A DNA stretch of 64,000 bases from Poa pratensis (lineage: Eukaryota > Streptophyta > Magnoliopsida > Poales > Poaceae). Shown in pieces: positions 1 through 11,050 of this stretch. Under the pieces are notes generated by a model. The model was not told the DNA's origin, ran no database searches, and was given only the letters and a program-made list of their open reading frames with translations. Location: positions 46,458,030 through 46,522,029 of the forward strand of contig CAMZMU010000062.1 in assembly GCA_947311845.1 (NCBI GenBank). Direction: 5' to 3'. Position 1 is the stretch's first letter, and each line of letters opens with the position of its first letter. The position numbers and the translations under genes are program-made.

Positions 1-480
1 GGCAATAAGGTTTACTTTTTTCTGGTCGATGATGTTCTTGCTCACCTAAATGCTAGTATTTTGTTGGAATGTATGCCTCCTCTTAAAATTCCTTTAGCCT
101 TCTAACTAATAAATGTTGACACTCTGAAATCTGAACTGAAGAATGTATTATAATTTTAATGTCAGCAAGGCGCAAGCGGAGCGCCATAAAGTCACTTGTT
201 GTGCTAGAAGTTTTAACGATCGAACCTACTGATCGCGAAAAACATGACAGTGAGGAAACGGCGCGGCGCGCTATGGTTCTAGTGGAAATCTAGTGGCAAG
301 ATCGCGAAAAAGTGAAAGATTGCGGAATATTGATTGTATTGCTTGATTGAATATTGAGTCACGATGGGCTGTTTATATAGTGTACAAGACTTGGAGGGAA
401 AGAAGACTCCTAGAGATAGACTTGGATTACAATTCTAAAACTACCAAATTAGCCAAACTGTAATATACTCTAACAGTACA
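1..480. other. No gene seen; degenerate repeat-derived sequence
   Basis: I see no supported coding region. The sequence leads directly into the Copia RNase H fragment and is probably degraded retroelement DNA, but no LTR boundary is recognisable. Confidence 0.4.
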
Positions 481-672
481 GAACTGAATTGGATTTCGGC
501 TTTGTTCGAGGTAGCTCAGAAGCATCTTCAGATAAGGTTCATTTCTCCAAAAGATCAAGTTGTTGATATATTTAGAAAACCTTGCCGGATGCATCATTTC
601 AGTCATGTAGGTGTAATCTCAATCTGCTACCGACAGTTCAGACTCAGGGAGCATCATAGAGTACTTGTGTAA
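481..672 (+). pseudogene. Copia retrotransposon RNase H remnant
   Basis: A 63-codon open frame reads ELNWISALFE, then HLQIRFISPKDQ, then VVDIFRKPCR. These match the end of Copia RNase H (A-E-W/Y-I-A-L-x-E, then H-L-x-I-R-F-I-S-x-K-D-Q and D-I-F-T-K-P). The stretch normally found between the first two blocks is missing, so the copy carries an internal deletion. The TAA stop codon at 670-672 is also the target-site duplication of the CACTA element that begins at 673. Sequence at 1-480 shows no gene; part of 361-480 (TATATAGTGTACAAG region) may be LTR-derived. Confidence 0.6.
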
Positions 673-960
673 CACTAGTAGAAACAGGGGCTTCAATGCG
701 GTCCCATTTGCACCGGTTTGACAGGAACCGGTACTAAAGAGTCCTTTAGTACCGGTTCCAGAGGGCGAGGCGGCCGGCAGGCTTTTGCACCGGTTTGTGC
801 GGACCTTTTGCACCGGTTGGTATTACCAACCGGTGCAAAAGGGTTGGGCCAGGCAGCTGCAGTGGGGGCCCCACGGCCAGACCCTTTAGCACCGGTTCGT
901 AACACAAACCAGTACTAAAGGCCCATCTTTAGTACCGGTTTGTGTTACGAACCGGTGCTA
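673..960. repeat. Left subterminal hairpin repeats of CACTA element 1
   Basis: Several copies of a motif with core GCACCGGTT or GTACCGGTT (consensus TTTAGCACCGGTT) occur here in both orientations, for example around 786-835 and 890-955. Adjacent opposite copies can pair into hairpins. In En/Spm elements, subterminal repeats are bound by the TnpA protein. That these are the binding sites here is inference. Confidence 0.85.
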
Positions 961-970
961 AATATTTCCC

Positions 971-977
971 TATATAT
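971..977 (+). promoter_or_regulatory. Probable TATA box of the TNP2 gene in element 1
   Basis: TATATAT lies just inside the left hairpin block and is followed by a pyrimidine-rich leader. A leader exon (about 1303-1365) is flanked by a TTTTTATAG acceptor and a CGGTGAGC donor. Another acceptor (ATAATGCAG) precedes the coding ATG at 1614. Element 2 has the same arrangement on the other strand. Confidence 0.55.
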
Positions 978-1613
978 TTCTTCCACCCCCGAGCCAGCTC
1001 CATTTTTGCTGCTCGAGCTCACCTCCATTTTTTGCTCTCTCTTTCCTCTCCCAATCTTGAGTTCATCACATTTTTCTCCAACATTTGTCAAGATTGGTGG
1101 CACCTACCTATACAAGGGTTAGCAACTTCATCCTCTCTTCCGGCATTTCAAGTTTAGCTCATTTTCTTACTAGTTTAGCTCATTTGATTTTTGTAGTGCT
1201 AGCTAGGTGTTTGATGAAATGCGTAAGTTAGGGATTTCATTTGTTTTATATGCATTTTGAGCTCAAATTAAAGTATGATTTGTGGTTTTTTATAGTGTCG
1301 TCCCATCCCCTTTCTCACCGCCGTCGATCGCCCGCGTCGCCCCGTCACCGACACCACCTCGGTGAGCCTCTTGTTTTTATCTTTTATTTTAAAAAATCTT
1401 AGTTTGTATGATTTAGATGCACAATTATTACTTGTATAATTTTCTTATTTGTATAATTGTTTGTTATATATAGTGTCATAGTTTCAATTAATGAATGTTT
1501 ATGAGAACTATGTATTAGATTTGGTCGCTACTCTACTTTTGTTTAAATGTGGTGAACTGTTGTATTAATGAATTTGGTCACATATCTCTATTTGATATAT
1601 TTGTATAATGCAG

Positions 1614-4600
1614 ATGAGCCGGGAATGGATGTACGGTGACCGACGCTGTCCCGAGTTCATTGATGGCATGCATAATTTTCTCCGTGTGGCTGAGTTAAAC
1701 AAGCAGAATGGTTTTATATTTTGTCCATGCGATGACTGTAAGAATAAGAGGAATTACCCTTCCTCAAGAACCCTCCACTCCCACCTGTTGCGAGAAGGCT
1801 TCATGCCCAATTATTTTTGTTGGACCAAGCACGGAGAAAGAGGGGTTATAATGGAAGACAATGAAGAAGAGGATGATGACAACTATCCTGTGTTCTCTGA
1901 ACACGGTGGTACTACAATGGAGGAAGACGAAGCTGAACATGAGATCATTGTTGATGATCAGTCCGATGATGATCTTCGTCGGGTCATTATTGATGAACAG
2001 ATAAACTGCGGAAGTGAGAACGAGTGGTCGAAGTTGGAGCGCATGTTAGAGGATCACAAAAAATTGTTGTACCCAAATTGTGAAGATGGCCAGAAAAAGC
2101 TGGGTACCACCCTGGAATTGCTGCAATGGAAGGCACATAATGGACTATCTGACAAGGGATTTGAAAACTTGCTGAAAATATTAAAGAGGATGCTTCCAAG
2201 AGATAACGTATTGCCCCATAGTACGTACGAAGCAAAGAAGATTGTCTGCCCTCTAGGATTAGAGGTGCAGAAGATACATGCATGCATCAATGACTGCATC
2301 CTCTACCGCGGTGAGCACGAGAATTTGAATGCATGCCCGATATGCGGTGCATTGCGGTATAAGATCAGGCGAGATGACCCAGGTGATGTTGAGGGCGAGC
2401 TGAGCCCCAGGAAGAGGGTTCCTGCCAAGGTGATGTGGTATGCTCCTATAATACCACGGTTGAAACGTTTGTTCCGAAACAAAGAGCATGCCAAGTTGTT
2501 GCGATGGCACAAAGAAGACCGTAAGGAAGACGAGATGCTGAGACACCCTGCTGATGGGTCGCAGTGGAGAAACATCGACAGTGAGTTCAAAGATTTTGCA
2601 GCTGACGCAAGGAACTTAAGGTTTGGTCTAAGTACAGATGGCTTGAATCCGTTTGGTGAGCAGAGCAGCAGTCATAGCACCTGGCCCGTGACTCTATGTA
2701 TCTATAACCTTCCTCCTTGGTTGTGCATGAAGCAAAAGTTTATTATGATGCCAGTGCTTATCCAAGGCCCGAAGCAACCTGGCAACGACATTGATGTGTA
2801 TCTGAGGCCATTAGTTGACGAACTTTTACAGTTGTGGCGTGAAGAATGTACGTGTGTGGGATGAGTACAAACAGGAGGAATTTGACCTACGAGCGTTGCT
2901 GTTTGTAACCATCAATGATTGGCCTGCTCTTAGTAACATTTCAGGACAGTCAAACAAGGGATACAATGCATGCACGCACTGTTTAGGTCAGACTGACAGT
3001 ATATATTTAGGTAACAAGAATGTGTACCTGGGGCATCGTCGATTTCTTACAAGACAGCATCCCGTAAGAAAGAAAGGCAAGCATTTCAAAGGTGAGGCAT
3101 CACCGGACGAAGCCTACCCTCCCTACTGGTGATGTTATATATGACATGGTCAAGGATTTAAAAGTAATCTTTGGAAAGGGTCCTGGCGGACAATCTGTTC
3201 CGAATGACGCTGACAAACGCGTACCCATGTGGAAGAAGAAATCTATATTTTGGGACCTACCCTATTGGAAATTGCTAGAGGTTCGCTCTGCAATCGACGT
3301 GATGCACGTGACGAAAAATCTTTGCGTGAACCTGCTAAACTTCTTAGGCGTGTATGGGAAGACGAAAGATACAGCGGATGCACGGCAGGACCAGCAACGT
3401 ATACACGAAGGAGACAACATGAATCCAGAGAAGTATCAAGGTACTGCCAGCTACGCTCTTACCAAAGAAGAGAAGGAGATCTTTTTTCAAGTCCTGAGCA
3501 GTATCAAGGTCCCGTCTGGCTACTCGTCGAATATAAAGGGAATAATAAACATGGCAGAGAAAAAGTTCCAAAACCTAAAGTCTCATGACTGCCACGTGAT
3601 TATGACACAATTACTTCCGGTTGCATTGAGGGGGCTTCTACCGGAAAACGTTCGAGTACCCATTGTGAAGCTATGTGCATTCCTCAATGCAATTTCTCAG
3701 AAGGTAATCGATCCAGCAACTCTACCAAGTTTACAGAAGGATGTGGTCCAATGTCTTGTCAGCTTCGAGTTGGTGTTTCCACCATCCTTCTTCAATATTA
3801 TGACGCACCTCATAGTTCACCTAGTCCAAGAGATTTCCATTCTCGGTCCTGTATTTCTACACAACATGTTCACCTTTGAGAGGTTCATGGGAGTCTTAAA
3901 GAAATACGTCCGTAACCGTGCTAGGCCAGAAGGAAGCATGTCCAAGGGCTATGGAACAGAGGAGGTCATTGAGTTTTGTGTTGACTTTATTCCTGATCTT
4001 AAGCCGATCGGTGTTCCTCAATCGCGCCATGAGGGGAGACTGCGTGGAAAAGGCACGCTAGGAAAGAAAGCAACAACAAGTATGGACGGGCATTCTTTCA
4101 CTCGAGCACACTACACAGTTCTACAAAATTCCAGATTGGTGGCTCCGTATATCGTGGAACACATGGATATTTTACGCTCCAAATACCCGGAGCAGATTGA
4201 CTTCTGGATTAAAGAAAAACACGAAGACACTTTTGGCAGTTGGTTGCGTACACATCTCATTAATAACACCACTGTTGGAGAAGAGCTATACTTGTTGGCC
4301 AAGTCACCATCTTCGACTATATTGACTTTCCAAGGGTACGAGATAAATGGAATACATTTTACACGGACACCCAAGAAAAAAGAGCACTAACCAAAACAGT
4401 GGTGTCCGCTTTGATGCAACAAACGACAATGGGACAAATGACACATATTATGGTTGCATACAGCAGATATGGGAACTTGACTATGAACCTTATTTTAAGA
4501 TCCCTTTGTTTCAGTGCAAATGGGTCAACCTGTCAGGCGGGGTAGAGATAGACCCGCGGTACGGAATGACTACAGTGGATCTCAAAAATCTTGGGTACCA

Positions 4601-4937
4601 CACCGAGCCATTCGTCCTAGCCAATGAAGTGGCTCAGGTTTTCTATGTGAAGGACATGCCTTCCAGACCGAAAAAAAGAAAAGATAAGCAAGCTGATACA
4701 TCATACGATGAGTCAAAGCGCCACATAGTTCTTTCAGGGAAGAGAAACATCGTGGGAGTGGAGGAGAAGACAGACATGTCAGAAGATTACAATAAGTTTC
4801 ATGAAATTCCGCCCTTCAAAGTGAAAGCTGACCCAAGCATCCCGTTAAATGATGAGGATTCTTCATGGTTACGGCGCAATCAGAAGAAAGGATCGACATA
4901 CGCGAAGAAAACAAAATTTATACCCCAAAATAGATAG
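1614..4937 (+). pseudogene. TNP2-type CACTA transposase, frameshifted
   Basis: Reading from ATG 1614, immediately after a splice acceptor (the upstream ATG at 1608 lies inside it), the protein begins with a transposase-associated domain (about residues 1-78, W-M-Y-G-D and C-P-C-x2-C). It continues with the TNP2 transposase region (STDGLNPFGEQ, HSTWPVTLCIYNLP, TINDWPALSN), a DUF4218-like region (VRVPIVKLCAFLNAIS) and a C-terminal DUF4216-like region (QQIWELDYEPYFKIPLF). The frame breaks near 2846, near 3100 and in an A-run near 4375, judged against the unbroken homologous frame in element 2. The gene would encode the catalytic transposase that cuts element ends, but this copy cannot make it in one piece. 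A decayed gene is much more likely than introns at these points. Confidence 0.9.
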
Positions 4938-5264
4938 GGGGGTGTTGTTGGTGATGTGTAATAATGTATTAAACCTTTCAGGTAACTGTGTAATGAAAAC
5001 TCAGAAGAAAACAATCAAACATGCATTTTGCTTAATTTTTTGATGATATGGATTTAAATCTATGTCAAATTTACTCAAATCATCCATTTGAAATTTGAAT
5101 ATATTCAACATAGTCAAATTATATTCAACATATTCAAATTTGAAAATTACCAATACCAAAAGATTCTACATGTCCAGGGCTTAAGTATGATATAAAGTTT
5201 GTCAAATTTGGACAAATAAATCAATAGAATAAAGAAATCAGAAAACAGAAATTCGAAAAAAGTC
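4938..5264. other. AT-rich spacer between the two genes of element 1
   Basis: This is the 3' flank of the transposase gene. It is AT-rich with repeated ATTCAAATTTGAA-like words. No open frame is supported. Confidence 0.5.
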
Positions 5265-5420
5265 CTTTTGCACCGGTTGTAGCCACCAACCGGTGCTAAA
5301 GGTTGGCTTCGCACGCGAAATTAAAATCGGCCAAAAAATAAACCTTTAGCACCGGTTGTTGGCTACAACCGGTACTAAGGGTTAGTACCGGTTGTAGCCA
5401 ACAACCGGTGCTAAAGGTCT
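5265..5420. repeat. Internal copies of the subterminal hairpin motif, element 1
   Basis: About four copies of the ends' motif appear here in the middle of the element, as inverted pairs: TTTTGCACCGGTTG with CAACCGGTGCTAAAGG, and TTTAGCACCGGTTG with its complement. They stop a few bases before a TATAAAT box and the second gene's GC-rich first exon. The core is the same CACCGG as at this element's ends. Element 2 has the same arrangement with its own core. Confidence 0.85.
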
Positions 5421-5423
5421 CGG

Positions 5424-5430
5424 TATAAAT
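5424..5430 (+). promoter_or_regulatory. Probable TATA box of gene 2 in element 1
   Basis: TATAAAT lies directly after the internal hairpin cluster. It is followed by a GC-rich stretch (5430-5751) with a CAAGGTGAG donor, then an AT-rich intron and an ATTGCAG acceptor near 6350. Confidence 0.5.
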
Positions 5431-5751
5431 GCGGCGGCCATTTCCTTCCCCAAATCAATCGGCCAACTCCTCCTCGCCCTCGACCTCCCCGACGATGACG
5501 CCGCCAGGCTGCCACCGTTCACCTCCGTCACGCCGCGCCGTTCGCCTCCGGAGCGCCGACGCCGCCTCGTCCTCGACCTCCCCGACGCCGCGCCGCGCGC
5601 CTCGGCCTCCACACCTCGGCGTCGCCTCGACCTCCGCCGCGCCGTTCGCCTCCCCGCCGCGCCGTCGACGCCGCCTCGGCCTCGACATCCGCGCTGACGC
5701 CGCGCCGCCTCGGCCGGGTCTCCTCCGCCACCACCGCCGCCGGCCCAAGCA

Positions 5752-6350
5752 AGGTGAGAGTTTTGCATTTTTTTGTCTTGTTATTTTTCTCCATTAGTTG
5801 CATTAGCTATAAAAATTAGATTGCAGTAGCTATAAAAATTAGATTAGCTATAAATTGGTTGCTATATTGTAGTTGCAATATTTTTATTTTTTCTCCATAT
5901 TAGCTATAAAATTGTTAGCAAATTACCTATAAAAATTAAGTTAGCAAAGTTAGCAAATTAGATATTAGCTATAAATTTAAGTTAGCAAATTAGCTAGTAG
6001 CAAATTAAGTTAGCAAATTAGCTATATTAGCTATAAAAATTGAGATGAGTTAGAAATTGAGATAAGTTAGCAAATTTTAGGAAATGTAGAAAATTGAGAT
6101 AAGTTATTTAAATTTTCTTGCTACTTAAAATTTGTAGTGTTAATAGTTAGTAATAGCTTGCAGCAAATTATGTTAGCAAATTAGCTATATTAGCTATGAA
6201 TTTTGAAATTGCTATTAGCTATGAATTTTAAATTGCTATTAGCTATTATTTTAGACATTGCTATATTGGAAATTGTAGGATATTGTTCATTGCATTGTAT
6301 TATTTTTTGTGTAAGAAATTTAAATTTGCTAAGTACTTTGTAAATTGCAG
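5752..6350 (+). repeat. AT-rich first intron of gene 2 with short tandem-like repeats
   Basis: The words TTAGCTATAAAAATT and GTTAGCAAATTAG recur many times. The stretch is bounded by a GTGAG donor and a TTGCAG acceptor. Element 2 has an equally AT-rich, repeat-containing interval in the same place (37030-37660). Confidence 0.55.
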
Positions 6351-6362
6351 TGACATTGAGCT

Positions 6363-9300
6363 ATGGAGGACGGCGCCCCCTTCATCCGAGGCGAGGAGAA
6401 GGAAGAGCGAATGGCAGCAATTATTTTTTAGAAGACCCTTGGAGTAAATACCGATGGAGAAGATTCCGATGAAGATTCCAATGGACAAGATTTCAGCGCA
6501 AAATGTTTGAACGACTCCGGTGAGGGACTTGAGCTAGAAGAAATAAGAGACGACGACGAAGTGCCCTCAGCAAACTCCGGCGAGTTATATATATATATAT
6601 TAAGTCTTGTTGATCACTGGATGCATTAATTGATTTATATTGCACTTATTAACGAATCATTTCTCTTTTAGCCCTCCGGATCTAAGCCTCCAAGTTCGCC
6701 AAAGACGCAACGAGGCCCGAACCAAAGGATAAAGCTTCAAGATGGTGCAAAGTTGTCGATCGACGAAGTTGCTGCTGATGGCAAACCGACGAAACCCGAA
6801 GACACCTCCCGTAGGTATGTAGTTCAATGCGGAGTTCTTGTTAGGGGCATGATCCCGATCACCATTGCAGAATGGAATAAGCCGTTTAAAGCCAACATTG
6901 GAGCAAGTTATGTCGACAAAAAAACTAAAGATTTGCTTTGGGACACGCTCTTGGAATCTTTCAGCCTACCGGTAGGTCTCGAAGAGAAGAAGAAGGACAA
7001 AGTCAAGCAGTGGACTCTTAAGAAGATGGCCACACAATTCAACAACTGGAAGAAAACACTGTGGAGAAAATATGGGAAGAAAACTCCAGAATTCACTTGA
7101 CATCTAGAGAAGATAAAAGATGTGTGGACTGAATTTGTGGCGTATAAGAAATCGGACGTCGCTGTGGCCCGATCGGCCAAAAATAAGTTGAATGCTAAGA
7201 AGAAGAAATATTTCCATACTTTGGAGTCAGGTGGCTACAAGACTGACTTGCCTATGTGGGAATCCTTTGAAAACGACCTGCGTAAAAAAGGGATCACTCC
7301 ACAGACAGATGACTGGCCCGAGAGGTCCAAGTACTGGTTGTTCGCGCATGGGGCAGTGTTGGACCCAGACACAGGGCTAATTGTAGCAAAGGGGAAATGG
7401 AAGAAAAGAATTACAAGGGTCGTAAAAAAACTAGAGGACGCAATAGAGAAAGTCAAAAAGGGAGAATTTGTTCCCGATAGAGAGGACGACGAGCTGACAC
7501 TCGCCCTCGGGAATCCTGAACACGACGGACGATGTCGAGGCAGAGGAGCCGACGTTAATAAGTATCAAGGATTTCCGGCGGACGTTTTAACTTATAGAAA
7601 GCGTTCCAGAAATAAGAAGAAGGAGTTGGACCGGTTCACGACATTAGAACAGCAGGTGAAGGGGTTCCAGGAGCAACTGAATGCACTTACCCAGACAAGG
7701 GAATCTCAATAGCTGGTGGTACAAGATCCTGCAGTCGATGCCGCCCCATCTCAGCGGAAAAGCAGCGTGGGTTCCACGCAGCTAGAAGATCCTGCAGTCG
7801 AACCGCCGTCGGCTCACTACCCCGTGGATGATATCACGGACAAGACAAATTGTGAGCTACACATGCCGATGAAGAACATTAGTTTTCCGATGGCGGATGG
7901 GTATGCTTTACCAAATCAACCTGGAGCAATCTTCCATTTTGCTCCGATTCCAGCTGGCTATGCTCGTGTCGGGGTGAAAATAGTTATGCCCGGATTCAAT
8001 TCAATGGATCTTGACATTCCTAGATGTGACGACGAGAAGACACTGGGAGAAGTCGAGTTTGGTATCGTTCTATGGAATAAGAAATACATCATGTTTCCAG
8101 ACGCGGCGCCAAGGCCACCGACTCCTCCGAGTAGAAATCCACCACCTCAAAGTCCACCCGACCTCCCCGACGATTGGGAGCCCGCCGCGAGTCCATCGCC
8201 CGTGCCGTCCCGTCAGCCGACTGATGCGCCCAGTAGTAATTTGCCAAAGCGGAAGCTGTTCACGTCGACTAGTACTATGCTCAGGAAAGACAGGTCCCCT
8301 GTCAAGAAACGTGCACGTGCAAACATACCCGAGAAAGTCAAGAATCCTGAGAAGAAGTTAGCTTGCGAGATGACTTTAGAGGAAATAACTACTAGCTTGC
8401 AAGAAGAGTCAAGAGCCTTTTTTCAACAGAAAAAACAGGAAAAACTGCAGGCACAACTGCACCCCGTAAAGGAATTTCTGAAGACTATACCAATGGACAA
8501 AAAAGATTACACCGTTGACTGCTTATATGACCCTCCACCGAAGCCCCTTTCAGACTATGAGCGCATTATTAACAAGCAACATAGCGCACAGATGAGCACA
8601 CAGACGGAGGAAGAAAAGAAATGCGGGAAACAAGTTGCTCAGCTTGGAGAACAAGATAAGGCGGCTCAGCAAATGCACGAGGAAACAAGTTACGACGTTG
8701 CTCCGCTAGCATATAAATATGTTCATGGGCAGCCTCTGGTCATGGATCCGAAAGCTCTAACAACACAGTTATGGAATTTGCATAACTGGTACATGGCCGC
8801 TGCAAAAGATGGGAAAATCTATTTCCTGGCGAGAGTTCAGGAACAACACTACTTCCGAGAATATGCTGTGCAGTTTGAGTTCGAAGAACTTTTTCAGATG
8901 TACAATCAACGTGCCCTCGACAAAGCTATCATCAGCTGCTATTGTCTGAAAGTAATTTATTTGTGTAATTTAATTCTTTAGTTAAGCTCTCATTCATTGC
9001 CTGTAATTATCCTCACGACATTCTTTTGTATGCTATTAATTATGCAGAATGAAGATTCATGAATGCAGAGTGGGAGGAATCTGGGACATTGGATTCATTG
9101 ACCCGGACAAAATTCATGAAGTCACCGTAGAACAATGTGCTGAGGTCACAGAGGATGTTTTGGTAACGTTTTTAAAGCGACAAAGTACCAAAAAAGAAAT
9201 AATTTTTCCTTACAACTTCAAGTGAGTGTTACTGTCTTGTACACATTCTATATTTTGCTTTTCCGATATTAAGTGTAATTGATGAGTTATGAATAACCGC

Positions 9301-9990
9301 GTATATAAACGTGTCCAGGTTCCACTTCATTCTGATGATCATTAAAATCGAGGTTGGAGAAGTTGAAGTCTGGGACTCATTAAGGAGAGAATCTGAGGAC
9401 TACAAAAGTGTGCGTCTAATGCTCAAGAGGTAATTTCAATCGCACTTTATCGGCCTCTTTCGTTCATTTCCTGATATATCGGTCAAATAACTCCTCAATT
9501 CATTTTCTTTGCCGTGCAGGGTTTGGAGAAAGTTCAGAGAGGAAGAACCCGGTGAGTGGAAAGAAAAGCTGGAGTTTAAGGCTAACTTGGTAAGTAGTAC
9601 TTCACGTTTCAATACCATTATCATTCTCTTGATTATTATTTGATTGAATTCTATTCTCGTATAGTGGTGCCTAAAACAATCATCTGAGACGAATTTATGT
9701 GGATACTACGTTTGCGAGTACATTCGCATGATGGTCAACGAGAGAGAGATAATACTCGAAGAACTAGAGAGGTACGTAAACATCATTCACAACTTTATTT
9801 TGCTACCATCAGTTGTGTTAGTTTACTTCATATAATTGATTTGATCTCCTTCTTTCAAATTAAGATGGCAAAAAAGCGGAACCAGCTCCTACCAGAAAAC
9901 CGCGTAAAAGCAATTGTGGAGGAATTGGCAAGATTTTTCCTTACGGAGGTCATACCTGAATCCGGAGAATTCCACTTTATCGACAAGTAG
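6363..9990 (+). pseudogene. CACTA second gene: TnpA-like region plus Ulp1-like protease domain, with stop codons
   Basis: The frame starts MEDGAPFIRGEE and has in-frame stops at 6429 (TAG), 7098 (TGA) and 7710 (TAG). Otherwise it stays in one frame to about 8950. The first part resembles plant Ptta/En/Spm transposase proteins (W-x-E-F-V-A-Y-K and WPERSKYWLFAHG blocks). A Pro-rich, basic middle follows. Exons at about 9048-9222, 9320-9431, 9520-9590 and 9664-9771 join in frame by GT-AG introns and encode a C48/Ulp1-like cysteine protease core: H in FHFILMII, D in EVWDSLR, Q in CLKQSS and C in LCGYYVCEYI. Family knowledge says such domains are common in plant CACTA and MULE elements; their role in transposition is unclear. 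The last exon does not join in phase, which suggests further decay. Confidence 0.8.
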
Positions 9991-10214
9991 CCTCCCTCCA
10001 TGTACTAGGAGTGATCTCCATATGTAATTAATTATGAGTACTTTATATGTGTACATATATATACCTAGTTGTATGTGTGCTATGTGATCTTCACGTGTGC
10101 GGATTTTTTTTTTGTGCATCGACATGATCTCCTCCGAAACCCTAAACCCTGAGAAATAAACGAAAATAAAAAAACAGAAACCCTAAACCCTGAAAAATAA
10201 ACGGAAATAAAGCA

Positions 10215-10416
10215 GAAACCTTTAGTACCGAACCGGTACTAAATGTCCTCCACCTGCGCGCGCTCTGCTCTGCCCACGTGGAGGCCTTTAGCACCGGTTT
10301 GTAAGCAACCGGTACTAAAGGGGGGTACCCTTTAGTGCAGATTTATTAGCACCGGTTGCTCAACCGGTGCTAAAGGCCCTATAGAACCAGTTTTGTTGCC
10401 CCTTTTTCTACTAGTG
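10215..10416. repeat. Right subterminal hairpin repeats of CACTA element 1
   Basis: Copies of TTTAGTACCG / TTTAGCACCGGTT and complements lie within about 200 bp of the right end, mirroring the left block. They end at TTTTCTACTAGTG. Confidence 0.85.
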
Positions 10417-11050
10417 TAACACGTTGTATAGTGTGAGTGGCTTGGCTAATAACTAACAAGATTAGCATAGAATATGTTCAAATCAGTCATGCGTGATCTG
10501 ATTGTGATACGGTTGTTGTAACCTCTTCTAGCATTTGTGCTATATATATATACTAGAAGGTAAGGGCGCGCTTTGCCGCGCCCGCCTTAGTTGTTTCATT
10601 TAATTAGTTTGTTCCTTATTTTTACTCTGTTGTCGTTGAGTGGATTCGAAAGAGGTGTTTTAACATATTTTTCTTTGTGTTTTCCAGTTTGACATATAGA
10701 CAGAGTATGCTATTTCTCTTCGTTATACAAAGTTTGTGAGTGCTATGCGGCAAATATTTGGCATATAAGTTTATGCAAAAAAAGATTTCAAACTCATAAG
10801 TCATAGTGCAGAACAGTAATTGCTCAAAAAATTGTATTACTATATCATGAAATGTTTATACTTTCATCTACAATAATTTTTCCAAGCCAATTTAATATAC
10901 TACAATAAAAAGAATAACAAACTGGAAAATAATCTAACATTTGCACGCAACTATGTATTGAACTTGTAATAATAATAAGACCAATGTTTTATCATAACAA
11001 AATGTTTTCTGCATTGTCATCTCCATGAATCGCTCGAATTATTTACCTAT
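10417..11050. other. Flank between CACTA element 1 and the LTR element; no gene
   Basis: This continues the sequence interrupted at 672 and is probably degraded Copia LTR. A short GC hairpin (GGGCGCGCTTTGCCGCGCCC, 10564-10583) follows TATATATATATACTAGAAGG. Such AT-tract plus GC-palindrome words recall ends of some plant Helitron or MITE families, but no second end is visible. Confidence 0.35.

Larger units (their letters stand above)
673..10416 (+). mobile_element. CACTA (En/Spm) DNA transposon, element 1, complete with TSD
   Basis: The element starts CACTAGTAGAAACAGGGG and ends TTTTTCTACTAGTG, an inverted terminus typical of the CACTA superfamily. It is flanked on both sides by TAA (670-672 and 10417-10419), matching the 3 bp duplication of this superfamily. 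Its length is 9744 bp. Both genes lie on the plus strand: a TNP2-type transposase (1614-4937) and a second gene with a TnpA-like region and a Ulp1-like protease domain (6363-9990). Both carry frameshifts or stop codons, so this copy cannot move itself, although its ends look intact enough to be mobilised in trans. Confidence 0.95.

Noticed and set aside
5429..5797. Long frames on both strands in the GC-rich block of element 1
   Set aside because: Frames exist in several registers on both strands from GC composition. The block fits a leader exon between a TATA box and a GTGAG donor.
10540..10600. Helitron end at the GC hairpin
   Set aside because: The AT tract and GC palindrome are suggestive, but no CTRR end with a hairpin, and no partner terminus, was found.
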